This document shows positions 25,835 through 33,946 of a stretch of DNA of 64,000 nt, piece after piece. The stretch's first letter is position 1. Each line of letters starts with the position of its first letter. Origin of the DNA: JANQPA01 sp964548175 (GTDB lineage Bacteria; Bacteroidota; Bacteroidia; Chitinophagales; Saprospiraceae); assembly GCA_964548175.1 (NCBI GenBank), contig CAZJQS010000006.1, forward strand, positions 62,001-126,000, read 5' to 3'. The notes under the pieces are model-generated. The model worked only from the letters and a program-made list of their open reading frames with translations. It searched no databases and was not told where the DNA came from. Made by a program: the position numbers and the translations under genes.

Positions 25835-28366
25835 TTATGGGCGCTTACCCGTCATCGCTTTTTCATTATTCATAGGTACAATATCCGTACTATTCGAATA
25901 ATCTCCAATCAGGTGCTTACAGAAATAATCCCCTCTCAGCCAGAAGAAATATTCATTCATATTTCCATAGCCATGTCGCTGGCCCGGGAACAAGAAGAAA
26001 TCAAAACGCTTGTTGGCTTTGATCAGGGCGTTGGCCATGCGGATGGTCAGACCGGGATGCACGTTGTTGTCGATGTCACCGGTCGTGATCAACAATTTCC
26101 CTTTGAGGTTCTTCGCCAGCTCAGAGTTTTTCTCGATGTCATATTTGAAGGTCACATTACCTTTGTCATCCGTCATTTCTTTTACGCCGTGATGTTTTTC
26201 ACTCCACCAGCGATTGTAGATATTATTCTCGTGATTACCGGAGGAGGAAACAGCTACTTTAAAGAAATCCGGATAAACGAGCATAGCTGCCGTCGACATA
26301 AAGCCGCCTCCGGAATGGCCGAAGATCCCTACCTTGTCGATGTCGATAAAATCATGACGGTCTGCCAGTTGTTCAATAGTGGTTTTTTTATCGGCCAGGC
26401 CGTAATCCCGCAAATCTCCGTATCCGTAAGAATGGTACCATCTGGAGCGGGCAGGATGCCCGCCGCGGTTACCCATAGTTACCACGATAAATCCGAACTG
26501 GGCCAGGCGATCCGTGCGATCCATGCTGCCGGACCAGGATTTGTAAACGGACTCCGTCTGAGGACCAGGATAAACATAAGCAATGATGGGATAGCTTTTC
26601 GTAGAATCGAAATCAAAGGGCTTGTACATTACCCCGTAGATGTCGGTGATGCCGTCGTCAGCTTTGACTTTATAAGGTTCAGGAAATCGATAGCCGGATT
26701 CCATGAGCTTGGAAAAATCAGCCGTTTCCAGGTCCATGAGCTTGTTGCCTTGTTTGTCATGCAGGGTGGAAGCCGGTACGGTGTTGACCCTGGAATAATT
26801 ATTTACAAAATAGGAGGCTTCGTCATTCATATCAGGCGCGTGCTCATAATTGCCGGGGTTTAGGAGTTTTAAGCCGCTGCCGTCGAAATTCACCCGGTAA
26901 AGGTGAACGTAATAGGGGTCTTCTCCGTCTTCCCTGCCATTGGCCCGGAAGTAGAGCACCCGGTTGTCTTCATCAACAGCCTCAATCCCGGCGCAATGAT
27001 AAGGACCGGAGGTGATCTGTTGTTTCAGCTTCCCTTCTCCATCGAATAAATAAAAATGTCCCCATCCGTCTCTTTCCGACCAGTGGATGAGCTCAGCCCC
27101 TCCATTGACCAGGTGGAAAGGAATGCCTCTGTTTTCAACGTAGGGCTCCTGACGTTCTTCGATCAGGACCTGAACGGCTCCTGTTTCGTAGTTGGCTTTA
27201 CAAATATCGATGCGTTTTTGATCCCGGCTGACCCTTTTAAAATAAATTTCATTGTTGTTTTCGGCCAGCCAGATAACAGGGTTGTAGTCGTTATCCCTGT
27301 CTTTCTTCAGGCGAGGTTTATAAAAAAGACTGAGCGTTTGGTCTTTGAAAGTGTCTGCCTGGATGATCTTTTGTTCTTTTTCTTCAAAATCAAAGACATG
27401 CAGCTCATACTGCGGAGCTTCCTTTTCGCCGGGCATGTGGTATTTATATTTCTCCAGCGTTGGGCGAGGCTCCGCCACAGAGTTGATCACAAACAATTCC
27501 TTTACCTCCCGATAATCACCCTTGATCATCGCAAATCGGCGGGAATCAGGTGACCAGGCTACGCTTACTCGTTTGCGCTTGTCTTTATCTTTCTCCTTTT
27601 CAACTTCAGTTTCTCCACTTCCGGTGCTGTTAGAGCCATATCCAAAGAACTCAACCCCATCTTCTGTCCATTGATGTTCTACGATCGTGCTGTCTTTTTC
27701 ATCTATTTTAGCCTTTTCGTAATTTTCCTTATCCATCCAGTATAAATTGTGGTTTTTGGCGAAAAGGATGATCTCTCCATTAGGCGAGATATTAGCCCAT
27801 CGGGGATCTTCTTTGGGTTTTTCATAATCTTCCAGCAGCCTGAGTTCTCTGGTATTCAGGTCATATTCAAAAAACCAGGTTTTGGGTTTCATTTTTTTGG
27901 GTTTCTTCTTTTGGTCTTCCTGGTTTTCCTGTTGTGTTTTGCCCGCCTTATCGTCTGTATCTTCTTCTTCCTGATATTTACTTTGGATCTCAAAACGGAT
28001 GGCGGTTTCGTTATTAATGAACTTTAGGTTTTTGATGGGCAGATGCTGGGCGTCGAAAGGATCTCTGGTCAGCCGGGTGATCTCCGCAGCCAGCCTGACT
28101 GGATCAAAAAGCAATTGTTTGGATCGACGAGCAGGATCAACAAGATAGTGCTTTGGACCGTCACTGGTTTCGTACATATACCAGAAACGCTCGGATTCTT
28201 TCAGCCAGTGGGGGGCCACCCGGGTGGAAAAGACCATTTTGTCCAGCTTGTCGGGCGAATATCTGGCGGCCAGCCTGTAATTGGCTTTGGTAATGGGTTC
28301 GTTTTGGGCAGTAAGACCCAGTCCGAAACTTAAAAGGAGAACAATGATGAGTTGTACTTTCTTCAT
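25835..28366 (-). CDS. secreted S9 family dipeptidyl peptidase (DPP-IV type)
   Basis: The 843-residue protein has a signal peptide ending near GLTAQ. An eight-bladed-type propeller region (about 40-560) contains the DPP-IV N-terminal domain with VAWSPDSRRFAMIKGDYREVKELFVI. The alpha/beta hydrolase holds Ser about 683 in GHSGGGF, Asp about 765 in TGDIDNNVHPG and His about 799 in GQRHGYG. It would release N-terminal dipeptides from peptides in the periplasm. A Lys-rich insert KKKPKKMKPK lies near residue 150. It is 32 bp after the amidase lipoprotein gene, so the two look like one peptide/amide degradation operon. Confidence 0.92.
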   Translation of the reverse strand: MKKVQLIIVLLLSFGLGLTAQNEPITKANYRLAARYSPDKLDKMVFSTRVAPHWLKESERFWYMYETSDGPKHYLVDPARRSKQLLFDPVRLAAEITRLTRDPFDAQHLPIKNLKFINNETAIRFEIQSKYQEEEDTDDKAGKTQQENQEDQKKKPKKMKPKTWFFEYDLNTRELRLLEDYEKPKEDPRWANISPNGEIILFAKNHNLYWMDKENYEKAKIDEKDSTIVEHQWTEDGVEFFGYGSNSTGSGETEVEKEKDKDKRKRVSVAWSPDSRRFAMIKGDYREVKELFVINSVAEPRPTLEKYKYHMPGEKEAPQYELHVFDFEEKEQKIIQADTFKDQTLSLFYKPRLKKDRDNDYNPVIWLAENNNEIYFKRVSRDQKRIDICKANYETGAVQVLIEERQEPYVENRGIPFHLVNGGAELIHWSERDGWGHFYLFDGEGKLKQQITSGPYHCAGIEAVDEDNRVLYFRANGREDGEDPYYVHLYRVNFDGSGLKLLNPGNYEHAPDMNDEASYFVNNYSRVNTVPASTLHDKQGNKLMDLETADFSKLMESGYRFPEPYKVKADDGITDIYGVMYKPFDFDSTKSYPIIAYVYPGPQTESVYKSWSGSMDRTDRLAQFGFIVVTMGNRGGHPARSRWYHSYGYGDLRDYGLADKKTTIEQLADRHDFIDIDKVGIFGHSGGGFMSTAAMLVYPDFFKVAVSSSGNHENNIYNRWWSEKHHGVKEMTDDKGNVTFKYDIEKNSELAKNLKGKLLITTGDIDNNVHPGLTIRMANALIKANKRFDFFLFPGQRHGYGNMNEYFFWLRGDYFCKHLIGDYSNSTDIVPMNNEKAMTGKRP

Positions 28367-28398
28367 GATATATTTGAAATGGTTTGTTAATTTAGTGG

Positions 28399-29952
28399 TT
28401 AATCTTTACTTGCTATTTTCGGCGGTTTTCGGTGCTGGGTGCCTTGTTCGTAGGCATAGGTCAACTTTATGAGCGTCGGCTCATCAAACAGGCGGCCTAA
28501 AAATTGCAAGCCCGCCGGCAGATCGCCACTGGTATAGCCCATCGGTACAGTGAAAGCCGGCTGGCCCGTATGCGGTGCAATCACCTGGCTGTTATCCCCT
28601 TTATACCCATCAAAATCTCCAATTTTAGCAGGCGGATGATTCCAACTGGGATAGATCATCGCATCCAGTTCCAGGCTGTCCATGGTGTTTTCGATCGCTG
28701 TTCTGAAAGCGATGCGCCGGGGATCTTCATAAGGGTCAAGGCAGGGACGTTCCTCCGTTCCCGGCGATTCCTCGCCATTGAGGAAGTCCTGCAGACTTTC
28801 TTCGATGTAATCGGAATATTTGCCCGTAGCCACGATTTCCTCCAGGTTTTTAACAGGAACGCCGGGCCCCTGGGCCGCCAGGTAAGCATTGATGTCTTTT
28901 TTGAACATCGGACACCACTGCCCACGCCGCAGCTGATCAAAATTAGGAACCTCAACCGGCTCCACGACGGTGGCGCCCAGCCGTTTTAAATCTTTCACGG
29001 CGGCTTGAAAAAGGGCCTTGACTTCAGGATGCGGATCATCCTCGCTTAAGGTGCTGAAGACTCCGATTCGGGCGCCTTGCAGGCCGTTTTTATCCAGATA
29101 ATCCATATAATTGTTCGCTATTTTGCCTTGGGCGTGCCGGGTAATGGGATCATTAGGATCATATCCGGCGATGATCTGTAATACTCTTGTGGCGTCTTCA
29201 ACGGTTCTGCACATAGGACCGCCCACGTCGTTGCGCAGGTAGAGCGGGACAATACCTTCGCGGCTGGTCAGACCAAGCGTAGATCTGAATCCGACCAAGG
29301 CGTTATGGGAAGAAGGCCCCCGGATGGAATTGCCCGTATCCGTTCCCAGGCCTACGGCGCCGAAGTTGGCCGCCACAGCGGCGGCGGTGCCTCCGCTGGA
29401 GCCGGCAGTAGTGTGTTCAAGGTTGTAGGGATTGTGGGTTTCTCCGGCGATAGAGCTGATGGTGACCATTGGGCTGAAGGCCCATTCCGCCATATTGGAT
29501 TTAGCCAGTATGATGGCGCCGGCTTCTTTGAGTTTGCGGACCTGATAGGCATCGGTCGCGGGTTCAAAGCCGGCCAATGCTGCCGAACCGGCGGCTGTTT
29601 GCAAACCAATGGTATTGTAATTGTCTTTGACGATCACTGGGATACCGTGCATGGGCCTGAGCTCTCCGGTTTTTTTCAACTCTTTGTCCAGTCGTCTGGC
29701 TTCCTCCAGTGCTTCCGGATTAAGCACCACAATAGAATTGATACCGGCGGATTGATCGTATCGGTTTATTCTGTCCAGGTAGGCTTTTGTCAGCTGGACA
29801 ATGGTGAATGTTCCCTTTTGGTAAGCCGTATGGATCTCGGCCACCGTTAATTCCTCCAGCTTGATCTCAGGCTGATCCGGATTCCTGTTGCATGCATTGA
29901 TAAAAAGCAAAAAGATGAACACCAATACATGGGGAAGATGTATCTTTTTCAT
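28399..29952 (-). CDS. amidase-signature family lipoprotein
   Basis: The 517-residue product is a lipoprotein: signal with lipobox INAC (Cys21). It carries the Ser-cisSer-Lys triad of amidases: Lys109 in VIVKDN, Ser185/186 in AGSSGGTAAAVAA, and Ser209 in TDTGNSIRGPSS. Flanking segments (MHGIPVIVKDNYNTIG, ILAKSNMAEWAF, DVGGPMCRTVEDA) fit bacterial amidases that hydrolyse C-terminal or side-chain amides. Because the protein is exported, it does not act as GatA. It precedes the DPP-IV gene by 32 bp in the same direction and has an attenuator-like leader upstream. Confidence 0.92.
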   Translation of the reverse strand: MKKIHLPHVLVFIFLLFINACNRNPDQPEIKLEELTVAEIHTAYQKGTFTIVQLTKAYLDRINRYDQSAGINSIVVLNPEALEEARRLDKELKKTGELRPMHGIPVIVKDNYNTIGLQTAAGSAALAGFEPATDAYQVRKLKEAGAIILAKSNMAEWAFSPMVTISSIAGETHNPYNLEHTTAGSSGGTAAAVAANFGAVGLGTDTGNSIRGPSSHNALVGFRSTLGLTSREGIVPLYLRNDVGGPMCRTVEDATRVLQIIAGYDPNDPITRHAQGKIANNYMDYLDKNGLQGARIGVFSTLSEDDPHPEVKALFQAAVKDLKRLGATVVEPVEVPNFDQLRRGQWCPMFKKDINAYLAAQGPGVPVKNLEEIVATGKYSDYIEESLQDFLNGEESPGTEERPCLDPYEDPRRIAFRTAIENTMDSLELDAMIYPSWNHPPAKIGDFDGYKGDNSQVIAPHTGQPAFTVPMGYTSGDLPAGLQFLGRLFDEPTLIKLTYAYEQGTQHRKPPKIASKD

Positions 29953-29985
29953 TTTATTGAAATTGTGGTTTGTTGGGGAAAGGAT

Positions 29986-30080
29986 CTTTTTTGACTTCAG
30001 TGTGTCAAAAAAGAAGGCTTAACTTACGAAAAAAACAATTCTTCTAGGGTAAGAGGGAGGAAGAAAATCTTTTGACACAC
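29986..30080 (-). promoter_or_regulatory. mutually exclusive hairpins upstream of the amidase operon
   Basis: On the reverse strand, GTGTGTCAAAA (30080-30070) pairs perfectly with TTTTGACACAC (30010-30000). The second segment also pairs with GTCAAAAAAG (29995-29986) as CTTTTTTGAC/GTCAAAAAAG over 10 bp. The two foldings exclude each other, as in an attenuator. It sits 34 nt before the amidase start and also 3' of the serine hydrolase gene, so terminator use is equally possible. Confidence 0.5.
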
Positions 30081-30119
30081 CCTCTAAGGCTTATAAGATC
30101 GGATAAAGTTCAAGGCTTC

Positions 30120-31570
30120 CTAGGTATACCAAAAGCGTTCATAATTCTTTGCGTCAACAATGGTTTTAAAATGGACCAAAGCCTGATCGGGCTCGCCTTT
30201 ATGAGCATAATATTCCCCCAGGTAAAGATTGGCATAAGGATTGTCAGGGCACTCAGCTAAAAGTTTTTTGCCGATTTTGATAATCATCTTGCCGAATAAA
30301 TCTTCTTCTTCTTGATCTTTTTTGTTATCCAGGTTCATGATAAGGGCGTGCAAGAGTGATAGGTTGCCATAATTCTCATAGTCCGGCGCCCAGGGAATGA
30401 TCGAATAAATACAACGCCAGCTGCCTGCTTTTTCATCTTCAGAGGCCTGCCCCATAAAGCTTTTAGCTAGTCCCCAGGCCAGCAGTTGTTGTCTGATAAT
30501 GGCAGTGCTTTTTTTATTACCAGATAGTTGCACCATCACCTCAGATAAATTTCCATTTGGACCTATATATTCGTACCCCGGATCCCTGTTTTGAAATACG
30601 AAATTTTTCAGAAAGCTCAGCGCAAACAGAGAATAGGTTATGTCTCCATAGATCAGCCTGGCCGGATCACTCATCAGGTTATTATTGGCCAAAAGGATCA
30701 GGGTAAGATCTTGATCAGGAACTTTCAGATACAAGCTTGAAAAACAATCGTATTGTCCGTAACCCCATACCAGTTTTTTTCCTGAAAATGTCTGCGTGAA
30801 TATGCCCAGACCATAAGGGGAGTTTTGATAAAACGGGCGAAACATTTTCTTTTTGCTTTTTTTGCTGAGCAACCTATTGCGATTTAATGCTTCATCGAAA
30901 AGCAACAATTCCCGGGCGGTCATCATCAGCCCGGCGGAGGCGGAAAAGCCTGGTTCGAATCGCCCCGGTTCAGTTTGTTGCTTAAAAAGATAGGGTTGGG
31001 CGAGTTTTTCACCTAATTGTTTAATTACCTCATCTCCGGATAAGAGGAATGCGTGCTCAATGGCCAGGGGCTCAATGATTTTTTCTTGTAACAGATCAGA
31101 AAAAGAACGGCCGCTTGCCTGTTCGATTACTTGTGTAAGAAAACCAAAGCGGAAGCTGTAGAAAAACTGTTCGCCGGGAACTCCCTGCGAAGTATGGGAA
31201 AGGACATGTTTGATCTTGATGGATGCTGGAATGTCTGCTTTTGGGAAGTATTTTTTCATAGAGTCTTCCACACTTAACAGACCTTCTTCTTCTAATTGAA
31301 AGATCAGTGTGGCGGCAAAAATTTTGGTTAATGAAGCGAGGGGGAAAATGGTATGGGTATCTACTTTTACTTTTTTTCCAGATCAGCATAGCCGTAGTAC
31401 TTTTCAAAAATAATCCCGTCCCCTTTTTTAACGATAGCAGACATGCCGGGAAGGTGAAAATAACCTTGGAGGGCTTCAAGGTCACGGTCGAATTGTTCGT
31501 GAGGTGTCTTTTGAGCTGGGAGAGAAAAAGCGAGCAACAAATAAAAGAAGAAAAAGAGGAGTTCTTTCAT
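30120..31570 (-). pseudogene. beta-lactamase-fold serine hydrolase, interrupted by a -1 frameshift at an A7 run
   Basis: A 67-residue frame (ATG 31570 to TAA 31367) with a signal peptide and the class C/DD-peptidase-like N-terminus FHLPGMSAIVKKGDGIIFEK ends at GAA AAA AAG TAA. A -1 shift at this A_AAA_AAG site continues without interruption into VKVDTHTIFPLASLTKIFAA, joining the second frame (ATG 31271, 383 residues). The catalytic S-x-x-K motif (SLTK, residues 80-83 of the fusion) is only made after the shift. The usual Y-x-N reads YSF, and the HTG box region reads GYGQY, so the active site may be degenerate. A TPR-like tail ends the protein. It is either a pseudogene, a sequencing or homopolymer indel, or a programmed frameshift. 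Confidence 0.7.
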
Positions 31571-31640
31571 AGGTTCGATTCATTTTAAGCGAGACGTAAA
31601 ATAGCCGTTGTAATGACAACGGCAACCCGCTTAGGTTGCA

Positions 31641-31853
31641 CTAAAAATCCTCTTCCTCCTCCTCTAATATTTCCTTCACTCTGCCCACCTGCCCGTCATC
31701 CAGCATCACTTTGATGCCGTGTGGGTGATGCGAAGACTTGGTCAGTATTCTTTTTACGAACCCTTCTGTCAGTTCGCCCGTGCGCTGGTCTTTTTTCAAA
31801 ACGATCCGGACCAGCTGCCCGGTTTTGATGTTGCTTCTTTTTGTGCCGTCCAT
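31641..31853 (-). CDS. ywbE: YwbE-like (DUF2196) protein
   Basis: ATG 31853 gives a 70-residue protein: MDGTKRSNIKTGQLVRIVLK is followed by KDQRTGELTEGFVKRILTKSSHHPHGIKVMLDDGQVGRV, the compact family domain found in many bacteria and of unknown function. It ends in an acidic tail (KEILEEEEEDF). The frame is open back to 31937, but that extension is poor and unlike the family. It shares a 324-bp divergent gap with the repeat lipoprotein. Confidence 0.8.
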   Translation of the reverse strand: MDGTKRSNIKTGQLVRIVLKKDQRTGELTEGFVKRILTKSSHHPHGIKVMLDDGQVGRVKEILEEEEEDF

Positions 31854-31959
31854 TGGATGATGTTTTGAAAAGGCAATTTCGCTTTTTTTCCGAAAAAAAT
31901 ATAACAATGAAGGAGTGTCATCCGTTGATGTTCGCAAAAGGTGATTTGCTAGCTAATAG

Positions 31960-32065
31960 CATTTTTTTATCGGTCTTTCTTGGAAGAAAAAAGAAATGTT
32001 GAGGCTGCGCGAATCTGCCGGCCGCCAGGCAGAAGGAGCCACCGGCTTTTTCCACCTTAAGCAAC
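31960..32065. repeat. degraded nested palindrome in the 31854-32177 divergent gap
   Basis: A left half with GCTAATAGCATTTTTTTAT and a right half AAAAAAGAAATGTTGAGG followed by CTGCGCGAATCTGCCGGCCG and GGCTTTTTCCACC follow the order of the intact elements at 10426 and 36298. The arms pair only partly. The remainder of the gap contains nothing else I recognise. Confidence 0.5.
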
Positions 32066-32177
32066 AATGCGTGGTAAATACCGTATATTTGCACCAAATC
32101 ATCATCCTTCCTTAACAGTAAAGGATGGCGCTGCAAGGGGCAGCAAATTATATCATTAAAGATCAAAAAATAATATC

Positions 32178-32900
32178 ATGAAGTGGACATCAACTTTTGT
32201 CATTGCCATACTAGCTATGTTGGCTATAGCTTGTTCGAACGATAAGACACCTCAAAGGCCGGGGCAGGTCATTCCGCCCACGAATCAGCCTATGCCTGCT
32301 ACCAACAACAATCCTGCCGCAGATATTCCTCCGGCTCAGGCGACTAACGCTTTGGGGGTATTTCACTATATTTGCCCGAACGGCGATCCCGGTGGCAGCG
32401 GCAGTGCGGGCGCTTGCGCTACTTGTGGAGCGACCTTAGTACACAACCAGGCCTTTCACGACAATGCGAATACTGACATTAATAGCCCTGAGATCAATAT
32501 TCAGCAGCCGCAGATCGACCAGCCGGCCAATGCTGCACAGAATGCCGCAGGCGAATATCATTACACCTGCCCTAATGGCCATCCCGGCAGTGGCTCAGCC
32601 GGCGCCTGTGCTACCTGCGGCGCTACTCTGGCTCATAATCAGGCCTTTCACTCCACCGGGGCTTCCACAACTACCGCCCCGTCAGTTAACAGCAGCTCTA
32701 ACGGACCGATCAGCCCGATCATACAACAGCCTGGTCAGCAGCCTATGATCAATGTGCCTACCAGCCCTAAAACGGCTACCAACGCCACAGGTCAATATCA
32801 TTACATCTGCAGCAACGGCTGCTCCGGCGGGGCCGGTGCTTCCGGAACCTGCGCAAGTTGTGGCGCTCAATTAGTGCACAATCAGGCTTACCATAACTAG
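32178..32900 (+). CDS. lipoprotein with three Cys/His-rich repeats resembling heavy-metal-binding domains
   Basis: The 240-residue lipoprotein (lipobox AIAC, Cys19) contains three similar units at residues 60-94, 125-158 and 205-239. Each reads Y/F-H-Y-x-C-x-N-G, a Gly/Ser-rich loop, then C-x-x-C-G-A-x-L, and ends H-N-Q-A-F/Y-H. They are joined by Gln/Pro/Asn-rich linkers. The pattern is close to the HMBD motif (YxCPMHP...CPxCGMxL) of copper and heavy-metal proteins, with the loop recast. It probably binds zinc or copper at the cell surface, by inference. It is followed by a palindrome shared with the convergent EI24 gene. Confidence 0.8.
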   Translation: MKWTSTFVIAILAMLAIACSNDKTPQRPGQVIPPTNQPMPATNNNPAADIPPAQATNALGVFHYICPNGDPGGSGSAGACATCGATLVHNQAFHDNANTDINSPEINIQQPQIDQPANAAQNAAGEYHYTCPNGHPGSGSAGACATCGATLAHNQAFHSTGASTTTAPSVNSSSNGPISPIIQQPGQQPMINVPTSPKTATNATGQYHYICSNGCSGGAGASGTCASCGAQLVHNQAYHN

Positions 32901-32931
32901 TTAAACAATTAAGGCCGTCTCATAAGCAGCC

Positions 32932-33063
32932 TACACCTTTGCACAGCCTAATAAATTTCTTTTTTAGTGGTCTTTTTTAAGAAAAATTTCATTTTCCTTA
33001 AAAAAGACCATTAAAAAAATACTATTAGCTGTCTGAGAAGGTCACGGCCTTTTGAGATGGCCT
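32932..33063. repeat. nested palindromic element, convergent gap
   Basis: The 132-bp element fills the gap between the repeat lipoprotein and EI24 genes. The inner hairpin pairs GGTCTTTTTTAAG with CTTAAAAAAGACC around an A/T-rich loop. Outside it on the two sides are GCACAGCCTAATAAATTTCT and ACTATTAGCTGTCTGA, the reverse-oriented counterpart of the ATTAGCTGCGC flank. The outer ends AAGGCCGTCTCA and TTTTGAGATGGCCT pair imperfectly. Confidence 0.7.
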
Positions 33064-33804
33064 CTATACCTTTTCTTTCTCCAATCTTTTGACCGTTTCT
33101 GTAGTAGCCGCAGCTGCTCCTAGTGGAATAGCAAACAGAAACCCGATCCCCGTCAATAATAACAGCAGGAAGACAGCGCCGTTCCCAATGGCCAGCCCCC
33201 AGTGCCGGCGCACGAAGCGTACACTTCCTCTGACGCGAAAGTGCCGTTCCAGCGTAAAGTCCATGTTGCCAAAGCCGGCATAATAGGCTTGGACCAGGAA
33301 AATGAGAATAGCTGTAAAGGGCGTAAGGATCGGGATCAGTCCTAATAAGAAAAGCAGGAAAGTAAAGAAGAGTTCTCTGATGATGTTGCGCAGGGCAATG
33401 GTCAAACCTCGGATCAGGTCGCTAAAAAATTGCTTAACAGTGAAAGCGATTTCCACTTTGTGTCCGGACATCCGGTTTTCTATTTTTTCCGACATTGGAC
33501 TCATAAAGGGGGAAGCCAGCGCAATGACCAGCTGCCGGAATATGATCAATCCGATGGCGATGACGAAGATCGCCCCGAAAACAGCGGCTATTTTTTCCAG
33601 TGTCGCTTTTCCCCATTCCCATGGATACAAGGAGATCAGCCATTCTCCGATATTACCTGATATACCGTAGGCGGTTCCCAGGATAGCAATACCTAAGACT
33701 ATGCTGACGAGAGCGGGGGCAATAAAAAATAGCCAAAGATTATATCGCCCAATGATCTCAAAGGCTTTGATGTAGGAGAAAGCTCCGTTGATGATGCCAT
33801 TCAT
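33064..33804 (-). CDS. EI24-domain membrane protein (CysZ-like)
   Basis: The 246-residue inner membrane protein has about five hydrophobic segments: LWLFFIAPALVSIVLGIAIL, IAAVFGAIFVIAIGLIIF, LFFTFLLFLLGLIPILTPF, ILIFLVQAYYAGFGNMDF and GAVFLLLLLTGIGFLFAIPL. The order, with the conserved NMDFTLERH/RRHWGLAIGNG and the proline-rich LIPILTPF loop, fits the EI24 (PF07264) family, whose CysZ members pass sulfate. Whether this is a sulfate channel is not shown. It stands alone, 143 bp downstream of trehalose synthase on the same strand. Confidence 0.82.
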   Translation of the reverse strand: MNGIINGAFSYIKAFEIIGRYNLWLFFIAPALVSIVLGIAILGTAYGISGNIGEWLISLYPWEWGKATLEKIAAVFGAIFVIAIGLIIFRQLVIALASPFMSPMSEKIENRMSGHKVEIAFTVKQFFSDLIRGLTIALRNIIRELFFTFLLFLLGLIPILTPFTAILIFLVQAYYAGFGNMDFTLERHFRVRGSVRFVRRHWGLAIGNGAVFLLLLLTGIGFLFAIPLGAAAATTETVKRLEKEKV

Positions 33805-33946
33805 CGCTGATGTTTTTAATTCTGGTAGTAAAATATACGCTTAAAATGCCTGATTTTTTAGAAAAAACAATGCTTCTTCTACCTGATGAGGTGAATTTTC
33901 GACTATGGAAAGCAAAACAGGATACTTTTCAAATGACCTCTTACTT

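Noticed and set aside
31096..31485. 129-codon reverse-strand frame bridging the serine hydrolase break
   Set aside because: It is in the third frame, with Arg/Pro/His-rich composition and no family features; the -1 junction between the two other frames restores the known fold instead.
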